Source: Sphingobacteriia bacterium
Lineage (GTDB): Bacteria; Bacteroidota; Bacteroidia; Chitinophagales; Chitinophagaceae
Assembly (NCBI GenBank): GCA_004294465.1
Contig: REAV01000020.1
Coordinates: 1-8,510, forward strand
Direction: 5' to 3'
Length of the DNA stretch: 8,510 nucleotides
Position numbers and translations under genes: made by a program. The notes under the pieces are model-generated. The model had not been told where the DNA came from, did not search any database, and was given only the letters and a program-made list of their open reading frames with translations. Position 1 is the stretch's first letter. Every line of letters starts with the position of its first letter. Shown piece by piece: positions 1 to 7,140 of the stretch.

Positions 1-160
1 CTTTTTCAAAAACCACCCTTCCTTTATCTGCAAATAAAACAACACCACTAAATTGATCGGCTCTTACAAAAGAATCTACAATCGATTCAATGTTTTGTGC
101 CTGGCTGTTAAATATGCCAGTGAACAAAAAGCCGCAGAGAAGAATAATTTTTTTGATCAT
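1..160 (-). CDS. Serine hydrolase, beta-lactamase/PBP fold family, N-terminal fragment (cut by left window edge)
   Basis: Only the first 53 codons are present; the gene continues beyond position 1. The reading starts at the ATG at 158-160 with a clear signal peptide (MIKKIILLCGFLFTG..., ending near SQAQ at about residue 22). It continues with an FSGVVLFADKGRVVFEK segment, the N-terminal beta-strand pattern typical of class C beta-lactamase-like serine hydrolases such as esterases and D-aminopeptidases. The catalytic SxxK motif would lie beyond the edge, so activity cannot be judged. The protein is probably exported to the periplasm or cell surface. The start lies only 3 bp after the stop of the D-aminoacylase-like gene, so the two are almost certainly co-transcribed and probably translationally coupled. 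The family call rests on a short stretch and is moderate. Confidence 0.65.
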   Translation of the reverse strand, partial: MIKKIILLCGFLFTGIFNSQAQNIESIVDSFVRADQFSGVVLFADKGRVVFEK

Positions 161-163
161 TTT

Positions 164-1744
164 TTATTGATTGGCTCTTAATGATTTACCACTTCTAATG
201 GTATTTTGTACTCCATTTTCTACTTCGATCTGGCCATTCACAAAAACATATTTAAAACCTACACTGTATTGATGCGGTTGATCGTAAGTAGATAAATCAT
301 TGACAGTTTTTTCATCAAATACAACAATATCTGCAGCAAAGCCTTCTCGAAGTAAACCCCTATCTGTTAGTTTGAATTTTTGTGCAGGCAATGAGGTCAT
401 TCTGCGAATGGCTTCTTCTAAAGAAATGATTTTTTCCTCACGCACATATTTACCTAATACACGAGCATTGGTTCCATATCCACGTGGATGAGGTGCTCCT
501 TGTTTAAACACTCTAATACCTGCATCACTGGCAAACATATTGAACGGATAGCGCATAATGGCATTTACATCGGCATCGCCCATTCCATGAAAAACCATAC
601 TGGCCCCTCCCTTCTCCATCATCTGAATAACGGTTTCTGCTTCTGCAGCAGCTTTGTGTTTATTGCCTTTCATCAGATTCACTTCTTCAATACTTTTTCC
701 GTTATAAGAAGTATCTGCTTTAAATGTGGCAACTACGGGATAACTAAAATGGGATAGTTTTCTATTCTTTAGTTTCTTCAACATATAGGCAATAACTTCT
801 TTTCTTATTGCAAGATTGGCCAATCTTGCTTTGATAGAATCTTGTCCATCTGCTAATACCCAATCTGGTAATAAGGTACCTAAGTTGGTGCTACTTGCAG
901 TATAAGGATATTGATCGATGGTTACATCCAATCCTTCTTCACGGGCTTTGATAACCATGGGAATCGTTTCTTTACTTCTGCCCCAGTTTTGCTGACCACT
1001 CAATTTAAAATGAGAAATTTCCACAGGAATATTGGCCAGTCGTCCAATGCTAATAGCTTCTTCTATTGCTTGTGTAACACTATCGCCTTCATTACGCATA
1101 TGGCTGGCATAAACTCCATTGTATTTAGCAGCCACTTTTGCTAAGCGAACTATTTCTTCCGTTTTAGAATAAGTTCCAGGAATATAAATAAGACCAGTTG
1201 AAAGACCAACAGCGCCTTCCTTCATGGCGTTATCTACAATGGCTTCCATTTTTTGCATTTCAGCTTCTGAAGGATCACGATTGGCAGAACCCATGGCAGC
1301 TTTGCGAACATCGTTATGCCCAATCAACGTGGCTACATTAATTGATAATTGCAAACTATCAAGCATATTAAAATAGGAAGTAAGATTTACTTTAGATCCA
1401 CCACAGTTTCCTGTTATTACAGAAGTGACTCCATCATATATAAAATTAGAAGCGAGGGGATTGTTTTTTTCGTCGCCTTCAATATGGGTATGCACATCTA
1501 TAAATCCTGGGGCAACGATTAATCCAGTAGCATCAATGGTTTTGGACGCCTGCCATTTGCTCAGGTTGCCCATTTTTACAATCTTGCCTTTTTGTATAGC
1601 AATATCTCCTATGAACCATGAGTTGCCGGTACCATCGAGTATTTTACCGTTTTTGAGAATAATGTCGGCGGTTTGACTGTATAGTGAAGTGCATCCAAAA
1701 ATGATTGAAATACAAATCGATAAAACTGAAGGGAATAATTTCAT
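164..1744 (-). CDS. Exported N-acyl-D-amino-acid deacylase (D-aminoacylase) family amidohydrolase
   Basis: A 526-residue metal-dependent amidohydrolase that would remove the acyl group from N-acyl-D-amino acids. The visible ligands match the family: H85 and H87 (DVHTH), bridging C114 (GNCGGS), H215 (YASHMRNE), H245 (EISHFK) and D407 (SDAG). The spacing of H85 to C114 and of H215 to H245 agrees with the known D-aminoacylase ligands (H67/C96 and H220/H250 in the Alcaligenes enzyme). The C-terminal MTSLPAQKF and GFAADIVVFD segments are also typical. The N-terminus is a signal peptide of about 24 residues. A cysteine at position 18 (IIFGC) could be a poor lipobox, but the phenylalanine at -2 makes ordinary cleavage near YSQ more likely. 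An in-frame stop lies four codons upstream, so the start is well bounded; no strong Shine-Dalgarno is seen. The gene sits 59 bp after the DUF4440 gene and 3 bp before the serine hydrolase. The exact acyl-D-amino acid substrate is unknown; exported location suggests scavenging of D-amino-acid derivatives. Confidence 0.88.
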   Translation of the reverse strand: MKLFPSVLSICISIIFGCTSLYSQTADIILKNGKILDGTGNSWFIGDIAIQKGKIVKMGNLSKWQASKTIDATGLIVAPGFIDVHTHIEGDEKNNPLASNFIYDGVTSVITGNCGGSKVNLTSYFNMLDSLQLSINVATLIGHNDVRKAAMGSANRDPSEAEMQKMEAIVDNAMKEGAVGLSTGLIYIPGTYSKTEEIVRLAKVAAKYNGVYASHMRNEGDSVTQAIEEAISIGRLANIPVEISHFKLSGQQNWGRSKETIPMVIKAREEGLDVTIDQYPYTASSTNLGTLLPDWVLADGQDSIKARLANLAIRKEVIAYMLKKLKNRKLSHFSYPVVATFKADTSYNGKSIEEVNLMKGNKHKAAAEAETVIQMMEKGGASMVFHGMGDADVNAIMRYPFNMFASDAGIRVFKQGAPHPRGYGTNARVLGKYVREEKIISLEEAIRRMTSLPAQKFKLTDRGLLREGFAADIVVFDEKTVNDLSTYDQPHQYSVGFKYVFVNGQIEVENGVQNTIRSGKSLRANQ

Positions 1745-1803
1745 GTAGCAAGTTTAACTCCAATGAAATTACTGTTTTTTACCCATTTTTTTGTGCTAAA
1801 AAA

Positions 1804-2238
1804 TCATTTCTCCAGCGCAACAAATAACTCTGCCTGCAATTTCCATTCGCCCTCTTTTTTCTTCCACTGAGCACTGTAGCGACCTCCTTTGCTATATGTA
1901 TTAAAGCCTTTCCAATTTCCGGTTTCCCAAGCCAGTTCAGGGTTGCTCTTGCTGATGATTATTTCTGAAGGAATACGTTCATAATAAGCTTGTGGGGTTT
2001 CTTTAAAACCGTTGATCCAATCAGCTTTACTCGCTTCTTTCCCAATTACAATTATACCACTGCCACGAATAATCAAAAAATCATCTAACCAGTATTTAGT
2101 GATGTCTTCAATGTCACGTTTGGCAATAGCTTCATTGGAATATTGCCTTGCTTTACTAATTAATTCCTCCTCTTGTATGTTTTGGGAGAATGCTGAATGA
2201 AATGACAATAATAACAGTATAAAAAAAATCATTTTCAT
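1804..2238 (-). CDS. Small exported DUF4440 / SnoaL-like (NTF2 fold) protein
   Basis: A 144-residue protein with a signal peptide (about residues 1-18, MKMIFFILLLLSFHSAFS) followed by one NTF2-like domain. The mature part begins with a helix (about 22-42) leading into RDIEDITKYWLDDFLIIRGSG, and ends with beta-strands around AWETGNW (103-109) and YSAQWKKKEGEWKLQAELF (121-139), the layout of DUF4440 proteins. Such domains bind small molecules or act as small isomerase-like enzymes, but many have no known activity and no function is assigned here. The start at 2236-2238 has a second ATG two codons in, so either could be used. The gene follows the broken PfpI-like gene by 20 bp and precedes the D-aminoacylase-like gene by 59 bp, suggesting one transcription unit. 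Confidence 0.75.
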   Translation of the reverse strand: MKMIFFILLLLSFHSAFSQNIQEEELISKARQYSNEAIAKRDIEDITKYWLDDFLIIRGSGIIVIGKEASKADWINGFKETPQAYYERIPSEIIISKSNPELAWETGNWKGFNTYSKGGRYSAQWKKKEGEWKLQAELFVALEK

Positions 2239-2258
2239 ATGTGGTTGTATTTTTTGGA

Positions 2259-2853
2259 TTATTGTTTATAGAAATTGTCGTTTTCCATATCTTCTATCCA
2301 TTCATATTCAATTCTGAACGCTACTTCTCTTGCAAAATCAATACCATGAATATCGCATAGAAAACCAAGTGTCATGTCCATGCCAGCACTTACACCAGCA
2401 GAAGTATAAAATTTTTCATCTTTGGTCCAACGCGCTTTTTTAATCCAGTTGACTTTGCTGCCTTGTGTGATAACCCAATCAAATGCTTTTTTATTTGATG
2501 TATTTTTTATTATCTAAAAGCCCTGTTTTGGCAAGCAATGCGCTACCAGTGCAGACTGTTAGAACAAATTTGCTTATCTCAGAAATTTGTTTGATTCTTT
2601 TTATTAGCAATACGTTATTTACCTCTTTTCTTGTTCCATAACCGCCAGGGATTAGAAAAATGTCAACTCCATTTTCAATCTCATCAATATTCCTTGTTTG
2701 CACCGAAACCCCGTGACTATTATTTATAAGTCCTCCATTAAATGAATAAAAAAAAACCTGATAATGTTCTTTAAGTATACCAAATATTTCAACTGGGCCA
2801 AATACATCAAGTGTTTCAAAATCTTCAAATAATAAAATCGCAATATTCTTCAT
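2259..2853 (-). pseudogene. DJ-1/PfpI family protein (isonitrile hydratase-like), disrupted by a single-base frameshift
   Basis: The first frame (2491-2853) starts MKNIAILLFEDFETLDVFGP and encodes the DJ-1/PfpI core, with the VEIF glutamate at residue 22 and nucleophile-elbow C101 in VCTGSALLAKTGLLD. It stops after 120 residues. The rest of the domain continues without a break in another frame from about 2501 down to the stop at 2259-2261, reading TSNKKAFDWVITQGSKVNW and later YTSAGVSAGMDMTLGF, both classic family segments. Removing one A from the A6 run (plus-strand T6 at 2503-2508) gives an uninterrupted 197-residue protein, the usual family length. Both halves are well conserved, so the lesion is recent or is a sequencing or assembly error. 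Relatives include isonitrile hydratase and small-molecule-sensing DJ-1 proteins; the substrate is unknown. AGAG lies about 5 bp before the ATG. It is divergent from prfA and upstream of the DUF4440 gene. Confidence 0.8.
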
Positions 2854-2996
2854 TTTGTCTCTTATTTTTTAAATACTACCAACTTTTTATTCTTTGAATG
2901 ATTTCATAAATATCTAGTTGACCAATTTATCTTAAATATATGTAAAAGAATAGGGTATAAAAAACTGGGCAAATCTCAGAATGACGTTTAAAACCG

Positions 2997-3004
2997 TACT
3001 TTTG
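2997..3004 (+). promoter_or_regulatory. Bacteroidota-type -7 promoter element for prfA
   Basis: TACTTTTG matches the TAnnTTTG -7 consensus of Bacteroidota primary sigma factor promoters. It lies 20 bp before the prfA ATG, implying a short leader of roughly 10-17 nt. No convincing TTTG is seen at the expected -33 spacing, so the call rests on the -7 box and its position. The rest of the 171-bp gap between prfA and the PfpI-like gene is AT-rich and shows no other clear signal. Confidence 0.5.
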
Positions 3005-3015
3005 CCCCCTGAAAT

Positions 3016-3020
3016 AGGAG
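3016..3020 (+). promoter_or_regulatory. Shine-Dalgarno site of prfA
   Basis: AGGAG is placed 4 bp before the ATG at 3025. It is the strongest ribosome binding site in the window and fixes the prfA start. Confidence 0.65.
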
Positions 3021-3024
3021 AAAT

Positions 3025-4089
3025 ATGCTGAATAAGCTGGAAGCAATTAAAGCGCGGTTCGATCAGGTGGGGGTAGCCCTTACCAACCCGGAAATCATCA
3101 ATAACCAAAAAGAGTTTGGGGTATACAGCAAGGAATATCGTTCCTTGGAAAAAATCGTTCAACCCTATGAAACCTATTTAAAAGTATTGGCCGACCATCA
3201 ATATGCCAAAGAAGCCTTGAATAGTTCGGATGATGAGATGAAAGAATTAGCCAAGATGGAATTGCCCGAACTAGAAGAAAAGAAAGAGGCATTAGAAAAA
3301 GAACTCACTAAATTACTCATACCTAAAGACCCACAGGACGATAAAAATGCCATCCTCGAAATTCGTGCTGGAACTGGTGGAGACGAAGCCAGTTTATTTG
3401 CAGGTGATTTATTGGGCATGTATTTAAGGTATTGCTCTAAAAAAGGTTGGAAAACAGCGATTGTTACTGAAAGCGAAGGAACAGTAGGTGGATATAAAGA
3501 GGTAATTGTTGAAGTGACCGGTGAAGATGTATATGGTACTTTGAAATTTGAGAGTGGTGTGCATCGTGTACAAAGAGTTCCCAATACAGAAACCCAAGGA
3601 AGGGTACATACTTCAGCTGCAACTGTTGCAGTAATGCCTGAAGCTGATGAAATTGATTTTGAATTGAAAGAAAGTGATGTAAAAATGGAAACTGCCCGAA
3701 GTGGTGGAGCAGGAGGACAGAACGTAAATAAAGTAGAAACCAAAGTTTTCTTAACCCATATACCTACTGGTGTAGTAGTGGTTTGTCAAACAGAGCGCTC
3801 TCAGTTAGGGAATAGAGAGAAAGCCATGACTATGCTTCGTTCCAAATTATACGAGGAGCAGGTTCGTAAACATGAAGATGAAATTTCTCGTCAGCGTAAA
3901 ACTTTGGTGAGTACAGGAGACAGAAGTGCAAAAATCAGGACCTATAATTGGCCACAGGGAAGGGTTACCGATCACAGGATTGGTTTAACTTCTTATAATC
4001 TGGATGCAGTAATAGGTGGTGATATTGAGGAATTTATTGAAGCCTTATCAATGGCAGAGAATGCCGCCAAAATGGTGACGAACAATTAA
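3025..4089 (+). CDS. prfA: Peptide chain release factor 1 (RF1)
   Basis: A 354-residue class I release factor, close to the usual 355-360. It recognises UAA and UAG in the ribosomal A site and triggers peptide release in the cytoplasm. The GGQ catalytic motif is at 230-232 within [11 protein letters not shown]. The codon-recognition tripeptide is PNT (186-188) in [15 protein letters not shown], the RF1-type PxT position; RF2 would carry SPF, so this is RF1. The N-terminal coiled region (1-100) is followed by the PCRF domain with [17 protein letters not shown] (113-129). The C-terminal part has the normal [14 protein letters not shown] segment. Unlike RF2 genes, there is no sign of a programmed frameshift. 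The gene is alone on its strand, with its own promoter element, and its stop codon overlaps that of the convergent galE. Confidence 0.97.
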   Translation: MLNKLEAIKARFDQVGVALTNPEIINNQKEFGVYSKEYRSLEKIVQPYETYLKVLADHQYAKEALNSSDDEMKELAKMELPELEEKKEALEKELTKLLIPKDPQDDKNAILEIRAGTGGDEASLFAGDLLGMYLRYCSKKGWKTAIVTESEGTVGGYKEVIVEVTGEDVYGTLKFESGVHRVQRVPNTETQGRVHTSAATVAVMPEADEIDFELKESDVKMETARSGGAGGQNVNKVETKVFLTHIPTGVVVVCQTERSQLGNREKAMTMLRSKLYEEQVRKHEDEISRQRKTLVSTGDRSAKIRTYNWPQGRVTDHRIGLTSYNLDAVIGGDIEEFIEALSMAENAAKMVTNN

Positions 4090-5126
4090 TTCTCTTTCAT
4101 TTGTTTTTCGAGCGATTGAAGATGCAATTCCCATTTCCAAGCAGTATCCATCATTTCTGTAATGCCATATTGAATTTTCCAGCCTAATTTATTTACAGCT
4201 GCATCGTTATTGGCATAAATGGCTACTACATCTCCTGCTCGTCTTGGTCCGATTTCATAATTCAATTTTACGCCACTTACTTTTTCAAAAGTTTGAATGG
4301 CTTCTAATACAGAAACGCCGTTTCCTGTTCCTAAATTAAATACATCACAAGCGGTTTCATTTTTTTCGGAGGTTAAATATTGAATGGCCAATGTATGTGC
4401 ATGTGCAATATCGGAAACATGAATATAGTCTCTGATACATGAGCCATCTCTTGTATCATAATCATTGCCATGTACTTTCATTTTTGGTAATTTTCCTATG
4501 GCTGTTTGTGTAATAGCAGGAACTAAATTCTGTGGTTTACCAATAGGTAATTCTCCAATATGTATAGAAGGATGAGCCCCAACCGGATTAAAATACCTGA
4601 GTAAAATGGCATTGGTAGCATTGGCTTTGGTAAAATCTCTGATGATCACTTCTCCCATTTGTTTGGTTGCTCCATAAGGAGATTCCGCAGGTTTGATTGG
4701 TGTTATTTCAGTAACTGGAATGGCATCTGGATTGCCATATACCGTGCAAGACGAAGAGAATACAATATTAGGTATACCAAATTCTTGCACACATTTTAAT
4801 AGATTCACCAATCCAAACAAATTGTTCTCATAATATAAAATGGGTTCTTCTACCGATTCTCCAACAGCTTTATAAGCGGCAAAATGGATGATGCCATCTA
4901 TATCCGTATGTTCCATGAAGACCGCCTGGGTCTCTTCAAAATTCTTGAGGTCAACAGAATAGTTTTTTATTTTCTTTCCGGTGATTTTTTCGATGCCTGT
5001 AATAGCTATTTGGGTGGAACGAGAAAAATCGTCGATTGAAATAACTTCGAATCCGTTTTCTAATAAATCAACGATGGTATGAGATCCAATAAATCCACAT
5101 CCACCAGTAACCAATATCTTAGCCAT
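4086..5126 (-). CDS. galE: UDP-glucose 4-epimerase
   Basis: A 346-residue extended short-chain dehydrogenase that interconverts UDP-glucose and UDP-galactose using tightly bound NAD, supplying galactose for the Leloir pathway and for surface polysaccharides. The NAD-binding GGCGFIGSH motif is at 8-16 and the acidic IDD at 31-33 ends the second beta-strand. The catalytic residues are S126 (SSSCTVYG), Y151 and K155 (YGATK), each offset by two from the E. coli enzyme (S124, Y149, K153). The family segments [27 protein letters not shown] and [13 protein letters not shown] are all intact. Length matches the bacterial GalE family (about 335-350). It lies 55 bp after the pit gene on the same strand, so read-through from pit is possible; a weak TATAATTAT stretch just before the start is not convincing as a promoter. 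The stop overlaps that of prfA. Confidence 0.96.
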   Translation of the reverse strand: MAKILVTGGCGFIGSHTIVDLLENGFEVISIDDFSRSTQIAITGIEKITGKKIKNYSVDLKNFEETQAVFMEHTDIDGIIHFAAYKAVGESVEEPILYYENNLFGLVNLLKCVQEFGIPNIVFSSSCTVYGNPDAIPVTEITPIKPAESPYGATKQMGEVIIRDFTKANATNAILLRYFNPVGAHPSIHIGELPIGKPQNLVPAITQTAIGKLPKMKVHGNDYDTRDGSCIRDYIHVSDIAHAHTLAIQYLTSEKNETACDVFNLGTGNGVSVLEAIQTFEKVSGVKLNYEIGPRRAGDVVAIYANNDAAVNKLGWKIQYGITEMMDTAWKWELHLQSLEKQMKEN

Positions 5127-5181
5127 GCACTATAATTATACTGCAATTTAATTCTATAATCTCAAACTGTAATAAAAGAAA

Positions 5182-6225
5182 TTAAACAAATAGTTTAATG
5201 ATGTAGAACACAATTGCTGCTATTGCAGCTGAAATTGGAATGGTTAAAATCCAAGCCCATAAAAGGTTTACGGTTACCCCCCAGCGGACTGCGCTTAAGC
5301 GTTTTGTTGCACCAACTCCAATGATTGAACCAGTAATTGTATGTGTCGTAGAAACGGGTATTTTAAAATGTTCTGTAAGGAATAAAGTAATTGCACCAGC
5401 AGTTTCTGCTGCAACACCTTCTAATGGAGTTACTTTGGTGATTTTGGTCCCCATGGTTTTGACAATCTTCCAGCCACCACTCATAGTGCCCACCCCAATA
5501 CATAAGAACGAAGTAAATGGTACCCAAGGATAAGCGACTACAAATTCATTGAAATTCATATTCACACCTTTGGTGTTTTTCTCATAGAATATAATTGCTG
5601 CTCCTATGATACCCATCACTTTTTGTGCATCGTTACCGCCATGTCCTAAACTAAATGCAGCAGAAGAAACCAATTGTAATTTCTTGAACCAGTTTTCCGC
5701 TTTATAAGGGTTGGATCGTTTACAGAGATGTACAATAAAAATAGTAATAAAGAATGCAATGATCATCCCAATTAATGGGGCAAAAAAGATAAACAAAAAT
5801 GTAGGAACCACTTTTGCATAATTGATCACATCCACTCCTGCAACACTTAAGCCTTTTGCATTGGCCAGAGCGGCGCCCACAAATCCACCCATTAATGTAT
5901 GGGATGAACTAGATGGAATGCCAAACCACCAGGTGAATAAATTCCAAACAATGGCTGCAACAATTCCAGCTAATAATACTTCTAAGGTTATGAATTCTGC
6001 ATGAACCCATTTAGCAACTGTATTGCCAATACCAAACTCTTTAAATATATATTTCGAAATAAAGAAAGCCGCAAAATTGAAAAAAGCTGCCCATAAGACT
6101 GCTTGAAAAGGAGTTAATACTTTGGTAGAAACTATGGTTGCAATAGAATTGGCTGCATCATGAAATCCATTGATGTAATCAAAGATAAAAGCTAGAACAA
6201 TAATGATTATTAGTAGAGTAAACAT
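5182..6225 (-). CDS. pit: Inorganic phosphate transporter, Pit family
   Basis: A 347-residue integral inner-membrane protein of the PiT family (PF01384), expected to import phosphate, usually as a metal-phosphate complex, driven by proton or sodium symport. The two family signature halves are visible as an internal repeat: DYINGFHDAANSIATIVSTK (16-35) with GIPSSSSHTLMGG (102-114) in the first half, and LGHGGNDAQKVMG (193-205) with PVSTTHTITGSIIGVG (290-305) in the second. Hydrophobic segments alternate along the length, giving about 8-10 membrane spans. It follows the DUF47 gene by 49 bp, the standard DUF47-Pit arrangement in which the DUF47 protein is thought to regulate or assist the transporter. 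The spacer between them holds a heptamer repeat, and no clear Shine-Dalgarno is seen. Bacteroidota Pit proteins are often much longer; this is a short version. Confidence 0.95.
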   Translation of the reverse strand: MFTLLIIIIVLAFIFDYINGFHDAANSIATIVSTKVLTPFQAVLWAAFFNFAAFFISKYIFKEFGIGNTVAKWVHAEFITLEVLLAGIVAAIVWNLFTWWFGIPSSSSHTLMGGFVGAALANAKGLSVAGVDVINYAKVVPTFLFIFFAPLIGMIIAFFITIFIVHLCKRSNPYKAENWFKKLQLVSSAAFSLGHGGNDAQKVMGIIGAAIIFYEKNTKGVNMNFNEFVVAYPWVPFTSFLCIGVGTMSGGWKIVKTMGTKITKVTPLEGVAAETAGAITLFLTEHFKIPVSTTHTITGSIIGVGATKRLSAVRWGVTVNLLWAWILTIPISAAIAAIVFYIIKLFV

Positions 6226-6233
6226 AAATGGCT

Positions 6234-6270
6234 AATTCTTAATTCATAATTCTTAATTCATAATTAAGAA
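6234..6270. repeat. AT-rich heptamer tandem repeat with hairpin potential in the DUF47-pit spacer
   Basis: The 14-bp unit AATTCTTAATTCAT occurs twice in perfect tandem (6234-6247 and 6248-6261) and is followed by a degenerate third start (AATTAAG). Each unit is itself two near-identical heptamers (AATTCTT, AATTCAT). The end of the array forms a perfect hairpin: 9-bp arms at 6250-6258 and 6262-6270 with a 3-nt loop. It fills most of the 49-bp space between the DUF47 stop and the pit start, so it would lie in the mRNA leader of pit. Read on the transcribed strand, each unit contains ATGAATTAA, a Met-Asn-stop mini-ORF. Role unknown. Confidence 0.8.
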
Positions 6271-6274
6271 ATGG

Positions 6275-6922
6275 TTATGCGTATTTGATGATGATCGATT
6301 CAATCACATTTGCAGCGTCTTCACATTTATCAGTGGCAATTTCCATCACCTGGTAAATTTCCCTTTTCTTAATTACCTCTTTAAAATCGTTCTCATTTTG
6401 AAAAAGCAATTCGATACTCATATCAAATACATCATCAGCTTGGTTTTCAATACTATTCACCTTAACCATCGCTTCTGTCATTTCCCGAAGATTTTTCATG
6501 TCCCTCAATCCAAATACGGCTTTTTTAATTTCTACGGTTCCTTGCAAAATCAGGTCAGCCATTTTTTGAATCCCCGTATCATTCGGATTAACACTATAGA
6601 AATTAATTTTTTTAGCTGTTGCAAAAATATAGTCTGCAATATCATCCAGCGCAGATGCTAAATAGTGAATGTCTTCTCTGTCAAATGGGGTAATGAAATT
6701 TCTACCTAATTCGGTAAAAATTCGATGGGTATTGTCGTCGTTCTTGTGCTCTAAATCTTCAATTTGTGCCCTTATAGCTGCTCTTTTATTAGCGTCTGGC
6801 TCACTCACCATTTCCTTCAGTTTAACGCCCATTTCATGTGATTTTTCAGCAACATCTTCAAATAGCTCATAAAACACTTTGTTTTTAGGCATAAAAAACT
6901 TTCCGAATGTATTTGCACTCAT
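6275..6922 (-). CDS. DUF47 family (PhoU-like) protein, partner of Pit
   Basis: A 215-residue, all-helical cytoplasmic protein of the DUF47/PhoU-related family (about 210-220 residues is normal). The N-terminus MSANTFGKFFMPKNKVFYELFEDVA is typical and supports this start over the internal methionine at residue 11. Metal-binding ExxxD/DxxxD-type motifs, seen in PhoU-fold proteins, appear at D93-D97 (DDIAD), E159-D163 (ENQADD) and E194-D198 (EIATDKCED). The family sits next to Pit transporters across bacteria and archaea and is thought to control phosphate uptake or storage; the precise mechanism is not settled. Here it is the first gene of a probable DUF47-pit operon, possibly extending into galE. 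A -7 element and a 9-bp inverted repeat lie just upstream. Confidence 0.92.
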   Translation of the reverse strand: MSANTFGKFFMPKNKVFYELFEDVAEKSHEMGVKLKEMVSEPDANKRAAIRAQIEDLEHKNDDNTHRIFTELGRNFITPFDREDIHYLASALDDIADYIFATAKKINFYSVNPNDTGIQKMADLILQGTVEIKKAVFGLRDMKNLREMTEAMVKVNSIENQADDVFDMSIELLFQNENDFKEVIKKREIYQVMEIATDKCEDAANVIESIIIKYA

Positions 6923-6939
6923 AACAGCTTGTATTTTGG

Positions 6940-6947
6940 CAAAAATA
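6940..6947 (-). promoter_or_regulatory. Bacteroidota-type -7 promoter element for the DUF47-pit operon
   Basis: On the minus strand this reads TATTTTTG, an exact TAnnTTTG match, 17 bp before the DUF47 start codon. No TTTG is found at the expected -33 spacing. The element overlaps the proximal arm of the 9-bp inverted repeat at 6943-6974. Confidence 0.5.
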
Positions 6948-6974
6948 GGCTTCCGAACGTATAGCAGCCTATTT
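6943..6974. promoter_or_regulatory. Inverted repeat overlapping the DUF47 promoter, candidate operator
   Basis: A perfect 9-bp inverted repeat, AAATAGGCT (6943-6951) and AGCCTATTT (6966-6974), is separated by 14 bp. The arm centres are 23 bp apart, about two helical turns, as expected for a dimeric regulator on one face of DNA. The downstream arm overlaps the -7 element of the DUF47 gene, and the other would cover the -33 region. It has no T-run and so is not a terminator. The regulator is unknown; the neighbouring two-component system is one candidate, although PhoB-type proteins usually bind direct repeats. Confidence 0.4.
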
Positions 6975-7042
6975 CAACATAATTTAATAATTAGATAATA
7001 TTGAAAATAAGTAAATCCATTTAAATAAGTAGGCAAAAGGTA

Positions 7043-7126
7043 ATGATTTGGTGGCATTTAGTTTACAATTTGTTCATTTTTGAGTTCCATTTTTGCAGCA
7101 CAGTTTATAGCAATAGAGCATATTAG
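7043..7126 (+). CDS. Possible small ORF (27 codons) in front of an orphan terminator
   Basis: ATG at 7043 opens a 27-residue reading frame, MIWWHLVYNLFIFEF followed by HFCSTVYSNRAY, ending at TAG 7124-7126. It is rich in aromatic and hydrophobic residues. AAAAGG (7035-7040) lies only 2 bp before the ATG, closer than a typical Shine-Dalgarno. The stop is 14 bp before a plus-strand intrinsic terminator, which is the main reason to list it. No family is recognised and no good promoter is seen (TAATATTG at 6996-7003 has one mismatch to the -7 consensus). It may be chance; the region could instead be a non-coding RNA. Confidence 0.2.
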   Translation: MIWWHLVYNLFIFEFHFCSTVYSNRAY

Positions 7127-7140
7127 TAGTTTTCTCATGC

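Noticed and set aside
1691..1744. Lipoprotein signal in the D-aminoacylase-like protein (IIFGC)
   Set aside because: The -2 residue is phenylalanine, which fits the lipobox poorly, and a conventional cleavage site near YSQ follows. It is noted in the gene entry but not called.
2491..2510. Programmed ribosomal frameshifting in the PfpI-like gene
   Set aside because: The needed shift is +1 (or -2), the site is not a canonical slippery heptamer, no stimulatory structure is evident, and the family is not known to use frameshifting. Mutation or sequencing error is simpler.
3198..3743. 181-codon open frame antisense to prfA
   Set aside because: It lies wholly inside the strongly supported prfA gene, has a serine- and proline-rich composition typical of antisense frames, and shows no family motif.
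5127..5181. Separate promoter for galE (TATAATTAT close to the start, TTTG further upstream)
   Set aside because: The -7 stretch does not match TAnnTTTG and its spacing from the TTTG (22 bp) is off; the whole gap is AT-rich, so the match is weak.
7058..7138. 26-codon minus-strand frame MRKLLICSIAINCAAK... after the kinase gene, starting just past the hairpin
   Set aside because: It resembles a short signal peptide only superficially, is tiny, has no family match I recognise, and overlaps the plus-strand signals that better explain the region.
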